Shown here: one piece after another, positions 56,190 to 63,726 of the stretch
Position numbering within the stretch: position 1 is the first letter of the stretch
Layout: the number at the start of each line of letters is the position of its first letter
Source of the DNA: JACCTU01 sp963769665
GTDB lineage: Bacteria > Actinomycetota > Thermoleophilia > Gaiellales > Gaiellaceae
Direction of reading: 5' to 3'
Length of the DNA: 64,000 nt
Assembly: GCA_963769665.1 (NCBI GenBank)
Contig: CAVYMQ010000003.1
Location: 930,001-994,000, forward strand
Made by a program: the position numbers and the translations under genes
Notes under the pieces: generated by a model
What the model saw: the letters and a program-made list of their open reading frames with translations, nothing else
What the model was told of the DNA's origin: nothing
Database searches by the model: none

Positions 56190-57508
56190 CGCTCGAGGGC
56201 CGAGTGGATGTTCGGTTGGCTGCGGACTGCGTAGTCCGTCGCTCGCTCCAGCGCGTCGAGCGCCTCGGCGTCGCGATCCGCGTCGCGCAGAACCTTCGCC
56301 CAGCGGCGGCAACACTGCGCAGCTTCGCGGAAACGCGCGCCGCCGTCCAGCGCGTCGACGGCGCGACCGAACGCGGTGTCGGCCTCGTTCACGTCTCCCT
56401 GGAGCGCGAGGCCCTCGGCGAGCGCCCACCAGGCGCTCCCTTGCTCGGCCTCGTACGTCTCGCCGAGCGTGTCGATCGCTTCGCGCGAGCGCGCGACTGC
56501 GGTGTCCCCGTCACCGGCGTGCGCCGCGACCTTCGCCTGCTCGACGCGGAGCTGTGCGAGGTCGGTGGGGTCCGGCGCCGAGCCGAGGAGCTCCTCGGCC
56601 TTGTCGAGGTGTGGCACCGCATCCTCGCTCTTGCCCTCGAGGCCCATGATCCAGGCGCAGAGCAGATGTGCGCGGGCGAGGTGGTGCGTGTCCTCGGTCG
56701 CCTCGAGGAGCGCGACGGCGCGGCGCGCGTAGTCGAGTGCGCGCACCGGGTGGCCGTCGACCTCGGCGAGCCTGGCCGCAGCCCAGTACAGGCGAACTCG
56801 CGTATAGGCATCTGTGCCGTTCTCGCTCTTGCCGAGCGCTTCGCGCAGGACCTTCTCGGCGCGCGTGAGGTCTCCCTGATCCGTCAACGCCGCGCTGAGA
56901 TAGCCCGCGAAGCGGATGTAACCGGCGACGTTCCCCGGGTCGTTGCGGTCGAGCTCGTCGAGGCAGTTCTCGAGCAGCTCGATCGCGCGCTCGTGAGAGC
57001 CGATCAGCGAGTACGAGCGCGCCAGCGTTGCGAAGGCGTCGGGGCGGTCGATCGGCGAGACGCCCGCGTCGACCGCGCTTTGGAGGTGCTCGGCCGCCTC
57101 CGCGTGCCGGTTCAGCTGCGCCGCGACCTGGCCGAGGCCGATCTCGGCGCGAGTGGCCGATGTGTTGTCGCCGGCGTCGTGCGCCTCGCGCGCGAGCGCG
57201 GTGAATGCTTCCTGCGCGGCCTCGGGTTCGCCGCCGATCCTCAGCTGGAGCTCGGCGTCTGCCAGGCGCAGCTCGCGTTCGTCGACGTCGCGCAACTCCG
57301 AGCCGGTCTCGAGGTACTCGGGCGAGACCCCGAGCTTGCGCGCCAGCGTGCGGAGCGCCTTCACGGACGGACGCCGCGTGCCGGCTTCGATCCTCGAGAT
57401 GTAGGCGTACGAGACGCCGGGACCGGCCAGCTCGCGTTGTGAGAGACCGCGCTCCAGTCGGAGGCGGCGGAGTCGGACCCCGATTGGCTCTGCTTCACGC
57501 GTCGTCAC
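56186..57508 (-). CDS. XRE-type HTH regulator with TPR sensor domain (RRNPP-like), copy 2
   Basis: 440 residues. Residues ~8-70 form the helix-turn-helix (VRLRRLRLERGLSQRELA, VSYAYISRIEAGTRRPS), and ~75-435 are about nine TPR-like helical pairs such as AEAAEHLQSAVDAG, HERAIELLENCLDEL, LTRAEKVLREALGK and EDAVPHLDKAEELLG. It shares the architecture and length of the regulator at 36866-38212. A 28-codon secreted-peptide gene lies divergently 132 nt away. The promoter TTGACG-N17-CATGAT gives a start about 5 nt before the GTG. It is followed by an overlapping glycosylase gene. Peptide sensing is inference. Confidence 0.85.
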   Translation of the reverse strand: MTTREAEPIGVRLRRLRLERGLSQRELAGPGVSYAYISRIEAGTRRPSVKALRTLARKLGVSPEYLETGSELRDVDERELRLADAELQLRIGGEPEAAQEAFTALAREAHDAGDNTSATRAEIGLGQVAAQLNRHAEAAEHLQSAVDAGVSPIDRPDAFATLARSYSLIGSHERAIELLENCLDELDRNDPGNVAGYIRFAGYLSAALTDQGDLTRAEKVLREALGKSENGTDAYTRVRLYWAAARLAEVDGHPVRALDYARRAVALLEATEDTHHLARAHLLCAWIMGLEGKSEDAVPHLDKAEELLGSAPDPTDLAQLRVEQAKVAAHAGDGDTAVARSREAIDTLGETYEAEQGSAWWALAEGLALQGDVNEADTAFGRAVDALDGGARFREAAQCCRRWAKVLRDADRDAEALDALERATDYAVRSQPNIHSALER

Positions 57509-57519
57509 GAACCCGCCGG

Positions 57520-57548
57520 ATCATGCCGGTCTTTGCGGACGGCGTCAA
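57520..57548 (-). promoter_or_regulatory. Promoter of HTH-TPR regulator 2
   Basis: TTGACG (57548-57543), 17-bp spacer, CATGAT (57525-57520); the predicted start lies about 5 nt before the GTG at 57508. Confidence 0.55.
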
Positions 57549-57559
57549 TCGACAAAGGC

Positions 57560-57590
57560 TTGACAACAAAAGGACACCTGGTCCCGTAAT
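57560..57590 (+). promoter_or_regulatory. Possible promoter of peptide gene 2
   Basis: A perfect TTGACA (57560-57565), followed by CGTAAT (57585-57590) after a long 19-bp spacer. The -35 context TTGACAAC is identical to that of the ncRNA promoter beside the first regulator. The 19-bp spacer suggests activator help. GGAC/GTCC half-sites lie between the boxes. Confidence 0.45.
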
Positions 57591-57639
57591 CGGTTGCTCG
57601 TCCAAGGCCACGACCACCTGAACGAGGGGAGGTGTTCCT

Positions 57640-57726
57640 ATGCGTCGCTTCATCACCTGGCGTCCCGTCGTTGCCATGCTGATGCTCGCCGCCGTCTGCG
57701 GCGACGGCCCCTGGCCGCCGCAGTAG
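57640..57726 (+). CDS. Candidate signal-peptide precursor (28 aa), copy 2
   Basis: 28 codons, beginning MRRFITWRPVVAMLMLAA and ending VCGDGPWPPQ. Basic N-terminus, hydrophobic core, then a short tail with D-G-P-W. An excellent ribosome site (GAGGGGAGGTG) lies 5-8 nt before the ATG. It is divergent from HTH-TPR regulator 2 and followed 9 nt after its stop by a very stable hairpin. The tail motif matches D-G-A-W of the 33-residue peptide beside regulator 1. The lone cysteine (VC) could be part of a lipobox-like cleavage site. A pheromone role is inferred; a membrane microprotein is the main alternative. Confidence 0.65.
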   Translation: MRRFITWRPVVAMLMLAAVCGDGPWPPQ

Positions 57727-57735
57727 CCCGCGGCA

Positions 57736-57768
57736 GCGGGCGGGGGCGAGCCGTATGCCCCCGCCCGC
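57736..57768. terminator. 12-bp perfect GC hairpin after peptide gene 2
   Basis: GCGGGCGGGGGC (57736-57747), a 9-nt loop and its exact complement (57757-57768). It closes the peptide transcript before the O-antigen ligase gene, whose own TAGCCT box follows at 57777. No T-run. Confidence 0.6.
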
Positions 57769-57788
57769 CGCACCGGTAGCCTCAACGC

Positions 57789-59198
57789 GTGGCCGCGGCC
57801 GCCCTCGTCGTCTATGCCGTGGCGCTTGCGGCGGGCGGCCTCGCCGTCTGGAGGCGGCCCGTCTACGCGGTCTACGCCTTCGTCGTCGGCCTGGCGCTGC
57901 ACAACGCGATCATGGCGGCGCTCTTTGCGCTCGGCATCGAGGGCACGCCGCTCAGCCTGATCGCCGCGTGGAAGGAGGTGCTCCTTGCCGTGGCGCTCGC
58001 CCGCGTCGCGCGCGACGCGATCGCCAAACGCCGCCTCCCGTTCCGGCCCGCGCTCGTCGACGCGCTTGCCCTCGTCTTCGCGGCGTTCGTCCTCGTCTAC
58101 GCGGTGCTGCCGCAGAGCGCGCTCGGCGGCCAAGCCGACGCGACGACGATCCTCTATGCGCTGCGACACGACCTTGCGTGCGTCGCCGCCTATTTCCTCG
58201 GGCGCTCGATCGAGCTGCCGCCTCTGCGGCGGCTCGTGCTCGTCACTGCCGCCGCAGTCGCCGTGCTCGGGATCGTGGAGATGTACACGGTGCCGATCGA
58301 CCGCTGGGAGGACGCCGACGTTCCCGCGTACTTCCACGAGCAGCTCGGCTTCGACCACCATGGCCCGAGGGGACTGCCGGAGAACTTCGTCTTCAACACC
58401 GGCGACGAGAGCAACCTCTTGCGGCGCGCGGTGTCGACGTTCCTCAGCCCGCTCGGGGCCGCGTACCTGCTCGTCGTCGCACTCTGCTTCTGGGCGGTGC
58501 GGCCGCGAGACGACTGGCCGCTTGCCGCGATCGCGGCGGTTGGGCTGCTCTTCACCTTCACTCGCGCGGCGCTGCTCGTGCTTGCGGGAGCCTTGCTCGT
58601 GATCGCCTTCGTGCAGCGAAGGTGGTGGCCGGTCGCTGCAGCCGCGCTCTCGCTGGCGATCGCGGTCGTGTGGACGCAGGTCTATCCGTCGATCGCACCC
58701 GAGACCACGTGGTCGCAGGCCGACCTGCTGTACCAGCGCGAACAGGCGAAGAAGCTGGGGGTGACCCCCGGCGAGACGGTCGCGCTCGACGAGCCGTCGA
58801 TTCGCAGTCACCTGCGGGCGCTGCGGGACGGCGCCGAAACCGTGGTCGAGCATCCGCAGGGCTACGGCCTCGGCAACGCCGGCGCGACGGCGCTCCGCCG
58901 GGATGTTCCGCTGAAGGCCGGAGAGTCGACGTACACGGAGCTCGGGGTGGAGACGGGACTGCTCGGTGTGCTTGCGTTCATCGCGTGGAGCGCACTCGTG
59001 TTGTGGTCGCTCATCCGGGCGCGTGCCGCGGGCATGGCGGCGGCGTTCGCGGCCGTGCTCGCACTCGCGGTGCAGACCGATGTACTCGGGACGCCATGGC
59101 TCGCGTTCGTCGTTTGGCTGTTCGCCGGCGCGAGTCTGAGCGCGGCGTTACGCCGCGGCGGCGGCGACGGGCACATGCACAGCGAGAGCGTCGCGTAG
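57789..59198 (+). CDS. O-antigen ligase/polymerase-like membrane protein
   Basis: 469 residues with about 11-12 TM helices and one long extracytoplasmic loop (about 165-215 and 300-385). The Wzy/WaaL-type motif appears as HPQGYGLGNAG and ESTYTELGVETGLLGVLAF. It would polymerise or ligate a surface polysaccharide. The GTG is 6 nt after TAGCCT. No other polysaccharide genes are in the window. The 3' end overlaps the convergent pseudo-receiver gene by 51 nt. Confidence 0.82.
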   Translation: MAAAALVVYAVALAAGGLAVWRRPVYAVYAFVVGLALHNAIMAALFALGIEGTPLSLIAAWKEVLLAVALARVARDAIAKRRLPFRPALVDALALVFAAFVLVYAVLPQSALGGQADATTILYALRHDLACVAAYFLGRSIELPPLRRLVLVTAAAVAVLGIVEMYTVPIDRWEDADVPAYFHEQLGFDHHGPRGLPENFVFNTGDESNLLRRAVSTFLSPLGAAYLLVVALCFWAVRPRDDWPLAAIAAVGLLFTFTRAALLVLAGALLVIAFVQRRWWPVAAAALSLAIAVVWTQVYPSIAPETTWSQADLLYQREQAKKLGVTPGETVALDEPSIRSHLRALRDGAETVVEHPQGYGLGNAGATALRRDVPLKAGESTYTELGVETGLLGVLAFIAWSALVLWSLIRARAAGMAAAFAAVLALAVQTDVLGTPWLAFVVWLFAGASLSAALRRGGGDGHMHSESVA

Positions 59199-59489
59199 CA
59201 CCGCGAGCCCGAAGGGCTTCAGGTGATACGACGTCCAGTCGATCCGGACGGGAAGCGCCGACGGTGGGTACACGCTGACCGCGATCACCGGCAGCTCGGG
59301 GTCGACAGCACGCAGCGACTCGACTAGCTCCGCAGCACCGATCATGGCCGGCTCGAGGATGAGCGCGTCGATCCCGACCTGCGCGACCGACGGGTCGTGC
59401 ACAACGGCCTCATGGCCGAGAGCAGCGACGAAGTGCACGAAGAGCTGCTGCACCTCGGCGTAGGGTTCCGCGATCAGGATTCGAGCCAC
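59148..59489 (-). CDS. Pseudo-receiver (REC-like) single-domain protein
   Basis: 113 residues from the GTG at 59489. The fold is receiver-like (ARILIAEPYAEVQQLFVHF, SYHLKPFG with the conserved Lys at K91), but the phospho-acceptor Asp is replaced by Glu46 (DALILEPAM) and the usual acidic pair is E8-P9. It therefore cannot be phosphorylated in the normal way and may mimic the active state or bind a ligand. It lies between the O-antigen ligase and the OmpR-type regulator, read divergently from the latter. Confidence 0.75.
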   Translation of the reverse strand: MARILIAEPYAEVQQLFVHFVAALGHEAVVHDPSVAQVGIDALILEPAMIGAAELVESLRAVDPELPVIAVSVYPPSALPVRIDWTSYHLKPFGLAVLRDALAVHVPVAAAAA

Positions 59490-59547
59490 GGACTCAATCT
59501 TCGTGGTGCTCGTCTGATTCCCGGGTGGCTTTTGGTATGAATTCGGT

Positions 59548-60228
59548 GTGAAAGGTCCGGCGCGCATCCTGGTCATCGACGACGACGAGGACGTGCGCAC
59601 GCTCGTGAAGAAGCTCGCCCAGGGCGCCGGTTACACGGCGGCCGAGGCGCCGGACGGCCGTGCGGGACTCCGTAGCCTGCACGCCTTCCCACCTGACGTC
59701 GTGATCCTCGACGTGAGCATGCCGGGGCTCGACGGGTGGGAGACGCTCGAGCGGATCCGCGACCTCTCCGACGTTCCGGTCCTGATGCTGAGTGCGATGG
59801 ACGGGGAACTCGACAAGGTTCGCGCGCTTCAGCGTGGAGCCGACGACTACGTGACGAAGCCGTTCGGTCGCCAGGAGCTCCTCGCCCGGATCCACGTCCT
59901 GCTGCGCCGCTCGGGCGAACGATCGGGGGCAGCGGCGGCGTACAGCGATGCCTCGCTCGAGGTCGACTTCGCGAACCGGGTCGTCGCCGTCGACGGTGAC
60001 GAACGCCGCCTCACGCCGCTCGAGTTCAGGTTGCTCGGCACGTTCGTGCGCCACGCGAATCAGGTCTTGAGCCGGGAGCAGCTCCTCGACCTCGTCTGGG
60101 GCGACTCGCGCGGGGTGTCGCTGGACCAGGTGAAGCTGTACGTCGGCTACCTCCGCCGGAAGCTCGGCGCACGTGTCGAGATCGAGACCGTGCGCGGGTT
60201 CGGCTACCGCTTCCGGCCGGCGGTCTAG
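59548..60228 (+). CDS. OmpR/PhoB-type DNA-binding response regulator
   Basis: 226 residues: receiver domain with acidic pocket D11-D13, phospho-acceptor D55 (VVILDVSMPG) and K103 (YVTKPFG), then a winged-helix domain (about 135-225) with RLTPLEFRLLGTFV and VKLYVGYLRRKLGARVEIETVRGFGYRF. The GTG lies 6 nt after TATGAA. Its stop shares CTAG with a stand-alone receiver gene read from the other side; the hybrid-sensor operon on the minus strand is the likely source of phosphate (inference). Confidence 0.95.
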   Translation: MKGPARILVIDDDEDVRTLVKKLAQGAGYTAAEAPDGRAGLRSLHAFPPDVVILDVSMPGLDGWETLERIRDLSDVPVLMLSAMDGELDKVRALQRGADDYVTKPFGRQELLARIHVLLRRSGERSGAAAAYSDASLEVDFANRVVAVDGDERRLTPLEFRLLGTFVRHANQVLSREQLLDLVWGDSRGVSLDQVKLYVGYLRRKLGARVEIETVRGFGYRFRPAV

Positions 60229-60611
60229 CGGTCGCTCAACAGCGCGTCGATCGTCTCGAGCAGTTGGTCGAAGTCGATCGGCTTCTCGACGAAGGCGACG
60301 GCGCCGAACGACGCTGCTTTTTCGCGGTTCGTTGCGGCGTCGCGCGCGGTGATCACGATGACGGGAACGTCCGTGAGCGACGTGATCGCGCGCATGCGCT
60401 CCATCACCGTGTACCCATCTCCGGCAGGCAAACCGAGGTCGAGAACGATCAGGTCGGGCTGCTCGCGGCGGGCGACGGTCAGCGCGGACATCCCGTCGGT
60501 GGCGACGGCGGTCTCGTACGAGCCCTGGCGCAGACGCACGCTCAGCAAGCCGCGAATGTCGGCGTCGTCCTCGACGATCAGGATCTTTCGCTGCGCGGTG
60601 GCGAGGCTCAC
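60225..60611 (-). CDS. Single-domain response regulator
   Basis: 128 residues from the GTG at 60611, receiver only. Acidic pair in IVEDDAD, phospho-acceptor D58 (LIVLDLGLPAGDGY) and K110 (FVEKPIDF). Without an output domain it is likely a phosphate shuttle or sink. It overlaps the preceding regulator gene by 4 nt and so is part of the kinase operon. Confidence 0.93.
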   Translation of the reverse strand: MSLATAQRKILIVEDDADIRGLLSVRLRQGSYETAVATDGMSALTVARREQPDLIVLDLGLPAGDGYTVMERMRAITSLTDVPVIVITARDAATNREKAASFGAVAFVEKPIDFDQLLETIDALLSDR

Positions 60612-60979
60612 TTCTGCACCGCGAACTCGGCGTTGACGCGTGCGACGAGATCCTCGGCCTTGAACGGCTTCGGGACGTAGTCCGTCGCGCCTGCCGCGAG
60701 GCCCTCTGAGATGTCGCGGGTCTGCGCACGTGCGGTGAGCAGGATCACGGGGAGCCGCTCGGTGTCCGCGTTCGCCCGGATTCTCCGCGTGACCTCGAAG
60801 CCGTCGACCTTGGGCATCGACACGTCGAGCACGCAGAGCTCGGGATGCTCGCTTGCGACGAGGTCGAGCGCCTGCTGACCGTCCTCGGCCTGCACGACCT
60901 CGTACCCTGCGTTCTGCAGTCGCATCGCGACGAGCAGACGGATGTCCGCGTCGTCTTCTGCCACCAAGATCTTGCTCAT
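60608..60979 (-). CDS. Single-domain response regulator
   Basis: 123 residues, receiver only. Acidic pair in VAEDDAD, phospho-acceptor D52 (CVLDVSMPKVDGF) and K104 (VPKPFKAEDL). The ATG overlaps the kinase stop by 4 nt (ATGA), so it is translated with the kinase and is its most likely direct partner. Confidence 0.94.
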   Translation of the reverse strand: MSKILVAEDDADIRLLVAMRLQNAGYEVVQAEDGQQALDLVASEHPELCVLDVSMPKVDGFEVTRRIRANADTERLPVILLTARAQTRDISEGLAAGATDYVPKPFKAEDLVARVNAEFAVQK

Positions 60980-63609
60980 GCCGCCTCCTCCATCTGGTTG
61001 ACGTGCGCTGGGATCGTGATGCGGAACGTCGTGCCCTTTCCTTGGGTGCTCTCGAGCTCGATCGTGCCCTCGTGTGCGTCGACGATCGCTTTCGAGATCG
61101 CGAGTCCGAGGCCGGTGCCTGGGATCGCCTGGCTGGTCGCGGAGGGCGTTCGGTAGAAGCGCTGGAACAGGCGCTCTTGCTCGACGGCCGAGATGCCCAT
61201 GCCCGAGTCGGAAACCTCGATCGTGACGTTGCCTTCGCCGCTCCGCACCGTGACGTCGACGTGCCCGCCTTCGGGCGTGAACTTGATCGCGTTCGAGACG
61301 AGGTTGTCGACGAGTTGGGCGAGTCGTGCGCGGTCGCCGATGAGACCGGCGTGCTCGTCGCCGGCGAGTCGCAGCTCGAGCCCCTTCTGGTCCGCGGCCG
61401 GGCGGGCAGCTTCGACCGCCTCGGCACCCACCTCGGCTGCGTCGAGGTGATCGAGCTCGAGGCTGAGCCGGCCGGCGTCGACCTGCGCGACGAAAAGCAG
61501 GTCGCCGACGAGCCGTTGCAGGCGGTCGGAGTTGCGCTCGACGACGCCCAGGAACTGGCGCTGCTCGTCGGTCAGGTGGCCGGAGGCGTCGTCGAGGACG
61601 AGCTCGAGGTAGCCGCGGATCGATGTCAGCGGTGTGCGGAGCTCGTGCGAAACGAGCGCGACGAACTCGTCCTTCAGCCCGTCGAGCGCGCGGAGCTCCT
61701 CGTTCTGCTCCCGCTCGCGAGCGAGCAGACGGTCGACCTTCTCCTCATTCGCCTTTCGATCCGAGACGTCGAGCAGATAACCCTGGGAGTACGCGACTCC
61801 CCCGTTCTCGTCGTCGATGAAGCTCATTGCGTCGCGTACCCAGACCGTTGAGCCGTTCGCCCGCACGAGCCGGTACTCCTCATCGAGTCGCGTGCGGGTC
61901 TGGTACGCCAACTCGTGTGAGGCGACCACACGCTCGGCATCGTCCGGGTGGACGAGGTCGACGTAGGTCCTTGCCTGGAACTCCTCGGGGGTCAAGCCGA
62001 GTAGGGCTTCGATCTGTGGGCTCGCATAGACGGTGTTCCAACAGGCGGGGTTGATCTCGCTCGGCTCGTCGACGTAGACGGCGAGCGGGAGCTGCTCGAC
62101 GAGTGTCTGATAACGCTGCTGCGCGTCGCGCAGCTCGGTCACGTCGCGGAACGTGATCGCGTACCCCTGGCCACGCTCGAGGGGCGAGATGGTCACCGAC
62201 GTGTCAAATCGTTGTCCGGAGCGGCGCTGGATCCTCGTCTCGTAGCTTCGAACCGGCTCGCCGCTGGCGAGCACGGCGGCGATCCCGTCACGGTCGCTTT
62301 GGGTCTCGTTCGGAAACAGCTTGTTGATGTCCTCGCCGAGCATCTCGTAGACCGGATAGCCGGTCAGCTCTTCCGCTGCAGGATTCCAACTCGTGACGCG
62401 CCCGTCGGCGTCGGTCGCCAGGATCCCGTCGGCCGACGACGCGACGATCGCCGCGAGACGTCGTCGGTCGACGTCGAGTGCCTTGCGCTCCACGAATTCG
62501 CCGAGCTGGTGGGCGAGGACCCGTGCGACCTCGACGAGCGCGCGATCCTTCGGCAACGGTCGGTCGGTGAAGAGCTCGAACACCGCCATCACCTCGTCGT
62601 CCGCGACGATCGGAAACGCGAGCGCGGTCGTCAGTCCGTCCGCCCGCGCGGCACCGGCGCGTGGGAGCGTGTCGCTTGAGATCGCATCGATCCACACCGG
62701 CTTGCGGGTCGCGACGGCACGTCCGGGTAGCGTGTCCTCGCCGGCATGAGCGAGCTCGGAGGTCGCCTTGCGAAACCGGCGATAGCGCCCCGGCTCCTCG
62801 CAATGCCAGACCTCGGACGGCTCGAGCCCTCCATCGCCGTCACGAAGCCAGAGGTGACCGAGCGGCCAGCCGGCGTGGAGGCACACGAGACCAAGCGTCC
62901 GGTCGAGGAGGCGCTTGACCGAGTCTGTCGAGTCGGCTGCGCGCGCGACCTGCACCACGAGCTCTGCAACCGCGGTTTGGTCGCGCAAGCGCTGATTCTC
63001 GACGGCAAGCTGGATTCCCTCTGCCTTTGCGCGCACACGTCTCGTGCGGTTGATGAGCAGGACTCCGATTGCGGTGCAGAAAATCGCGACCAGCACGGCG
63101 ACGATTGACGTGACGACGAACCGGTGCCGCAGAGCCTGGTTACGCTCCTCGACCTTCGTACCGCCCTCTGTGACCATGGTCTCGGCGACTTCGTGAGCCG
63201 GCGCGACGTATTCCCGGTGGTACTCGGCGACGCGGGTCGACTTCGCAGCGAGCAGCGAGAGCTCTACGTCCACGTGGTGACGGAAGACACCGACGGCCGG
63301 AGGGATTCCGGCCAGAAGAGTGCGCAAGTCTGGATCAAGGCTCTGGATTTCTGCGATGTGCTCCGCATGGTGGGCGGCCTCAGCGCGCACGTCGGCGGCT
63401 TGCGCCTCGCCTTCGAGGAGAGCGACAGAAGCGTCGTACAGCTCGTTCTCGCTCTCGTCGATCCGCTCGAGAAGCTTCTCGGCGTGCGTTCCGCGGGTCA
63501 TCAGCCGGTCCTGACGAGTGAGCAGGACGGTTGCGAGCGTCCCCACGAGCAGTGCCACCGCGAGGATGAGGACGTCCGAGGTCCGGAGCCAGCCGCGTAG
63601 AAAACGCAT
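60976..63609 (-). CDS. Multi-sensor histidine kinase (CHASE3-like, GAF, PAS, PAS, HisKA, HATPase)
   Basis: 877 residues. TM1 (about 12-31) and TM2 (about 165-187) flank a helical extracytoplasmic sensor resembling CHASE3. A GAF domain (about 215-375), PAS1 (about 385-500, ASSADGILATDADGRVTSWN) and PAS2 (about 505-625, with a PAC-like tail) follow, then HisKA with H655 (LVSHELRTPLTSIRGYL) and HATPase_c with N-box NLVSNAIKFTPEGG and G-boxes DSGMGI and GTGLGLAI. It senses an unknown signal and phosphorylates the two receivers encoded directly downstream. ATG start at 63609. Confidence 0.95.
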   Translation of the reverse strand: MRFLRGWLRTSDVLILAVALLVGTLATVLLTRQDRLMTRGTHAEKLLERIDESENELYDASVALLEGEAQAADVRAEAAHHAEHIAEIQSLDPDLRTLLAGIPPAVGVFRHHVDVELSLLAAKSTRVAEYHREYVAPAHEVAETMVTEGGTKVEERNQALRHRFVVTSIVAVLVAIFCTAIGVLLINRTRRVRAKAEGIQLAVENQRLRDQTAVAELVVQVARAADSTDSVKRLLDRTLGLVCLHAGWPLGHLWLRDGDGGLEPSEVWHCEEPGRYRRFRKATSELAHAGEDTLPGRAVATRKPVWIDAISSDTLPRAGAARADGLTTALAFPIVADDEVMAVFELFTDRPLPKDRALVEVARVLAHQLGEFVERKALDVDRRRLAAIVASSADGILATDADGRVTSWNPAAEELTGYPVYEMLGEDINKLFPNETQSDRDGIAAVLASGEPVRSYETRIQRRSGQRFDTSVTISPLERGQGYAITFRDVTELRDAQQRYQTLVEQLPLAVYVDEPSEINPACWNTVYASPQIEALLGLTPEEFQARTYVDLVHPDDAERVVASHELAYQTRTRLDEEYRLVRANGSTVWVRDAMSFIDDENGGVAYSQGYLLDVSDRKANEEKVDRLLAREREQNEELRALDGLKDEFVALVSHELRTPLTSIRGYLELVLDDASGHLTDEQRQFLGVVERNSDRLQRLVGDLLFVAQVDAGRLSLELDHLDAAEVGAEAVEAARPAADQKGLELRLAGDEHAGLIGDRARLAQLVDNLVSNAIKFTPEGGHVDVTVRSGEGNVTIEVSDSGMGISAVEQERLFQRFYRTPSATSQAIPGTGLGLAISKAIVDAHEGTIELESTQGKGTTFRITIPAHVNQMEEAA

Positions 63610-63726
63610 GTCTTCAGTGTCGGCCGATTCCGAGACCCACGGCTCCTCGTAAACGCGCGCTCGGCGTACCCCCTTCGGGGGACACGGGAGCGGACTGAGA
63701 GTGCGCTAGCCTGAAAGGCAGGACGA

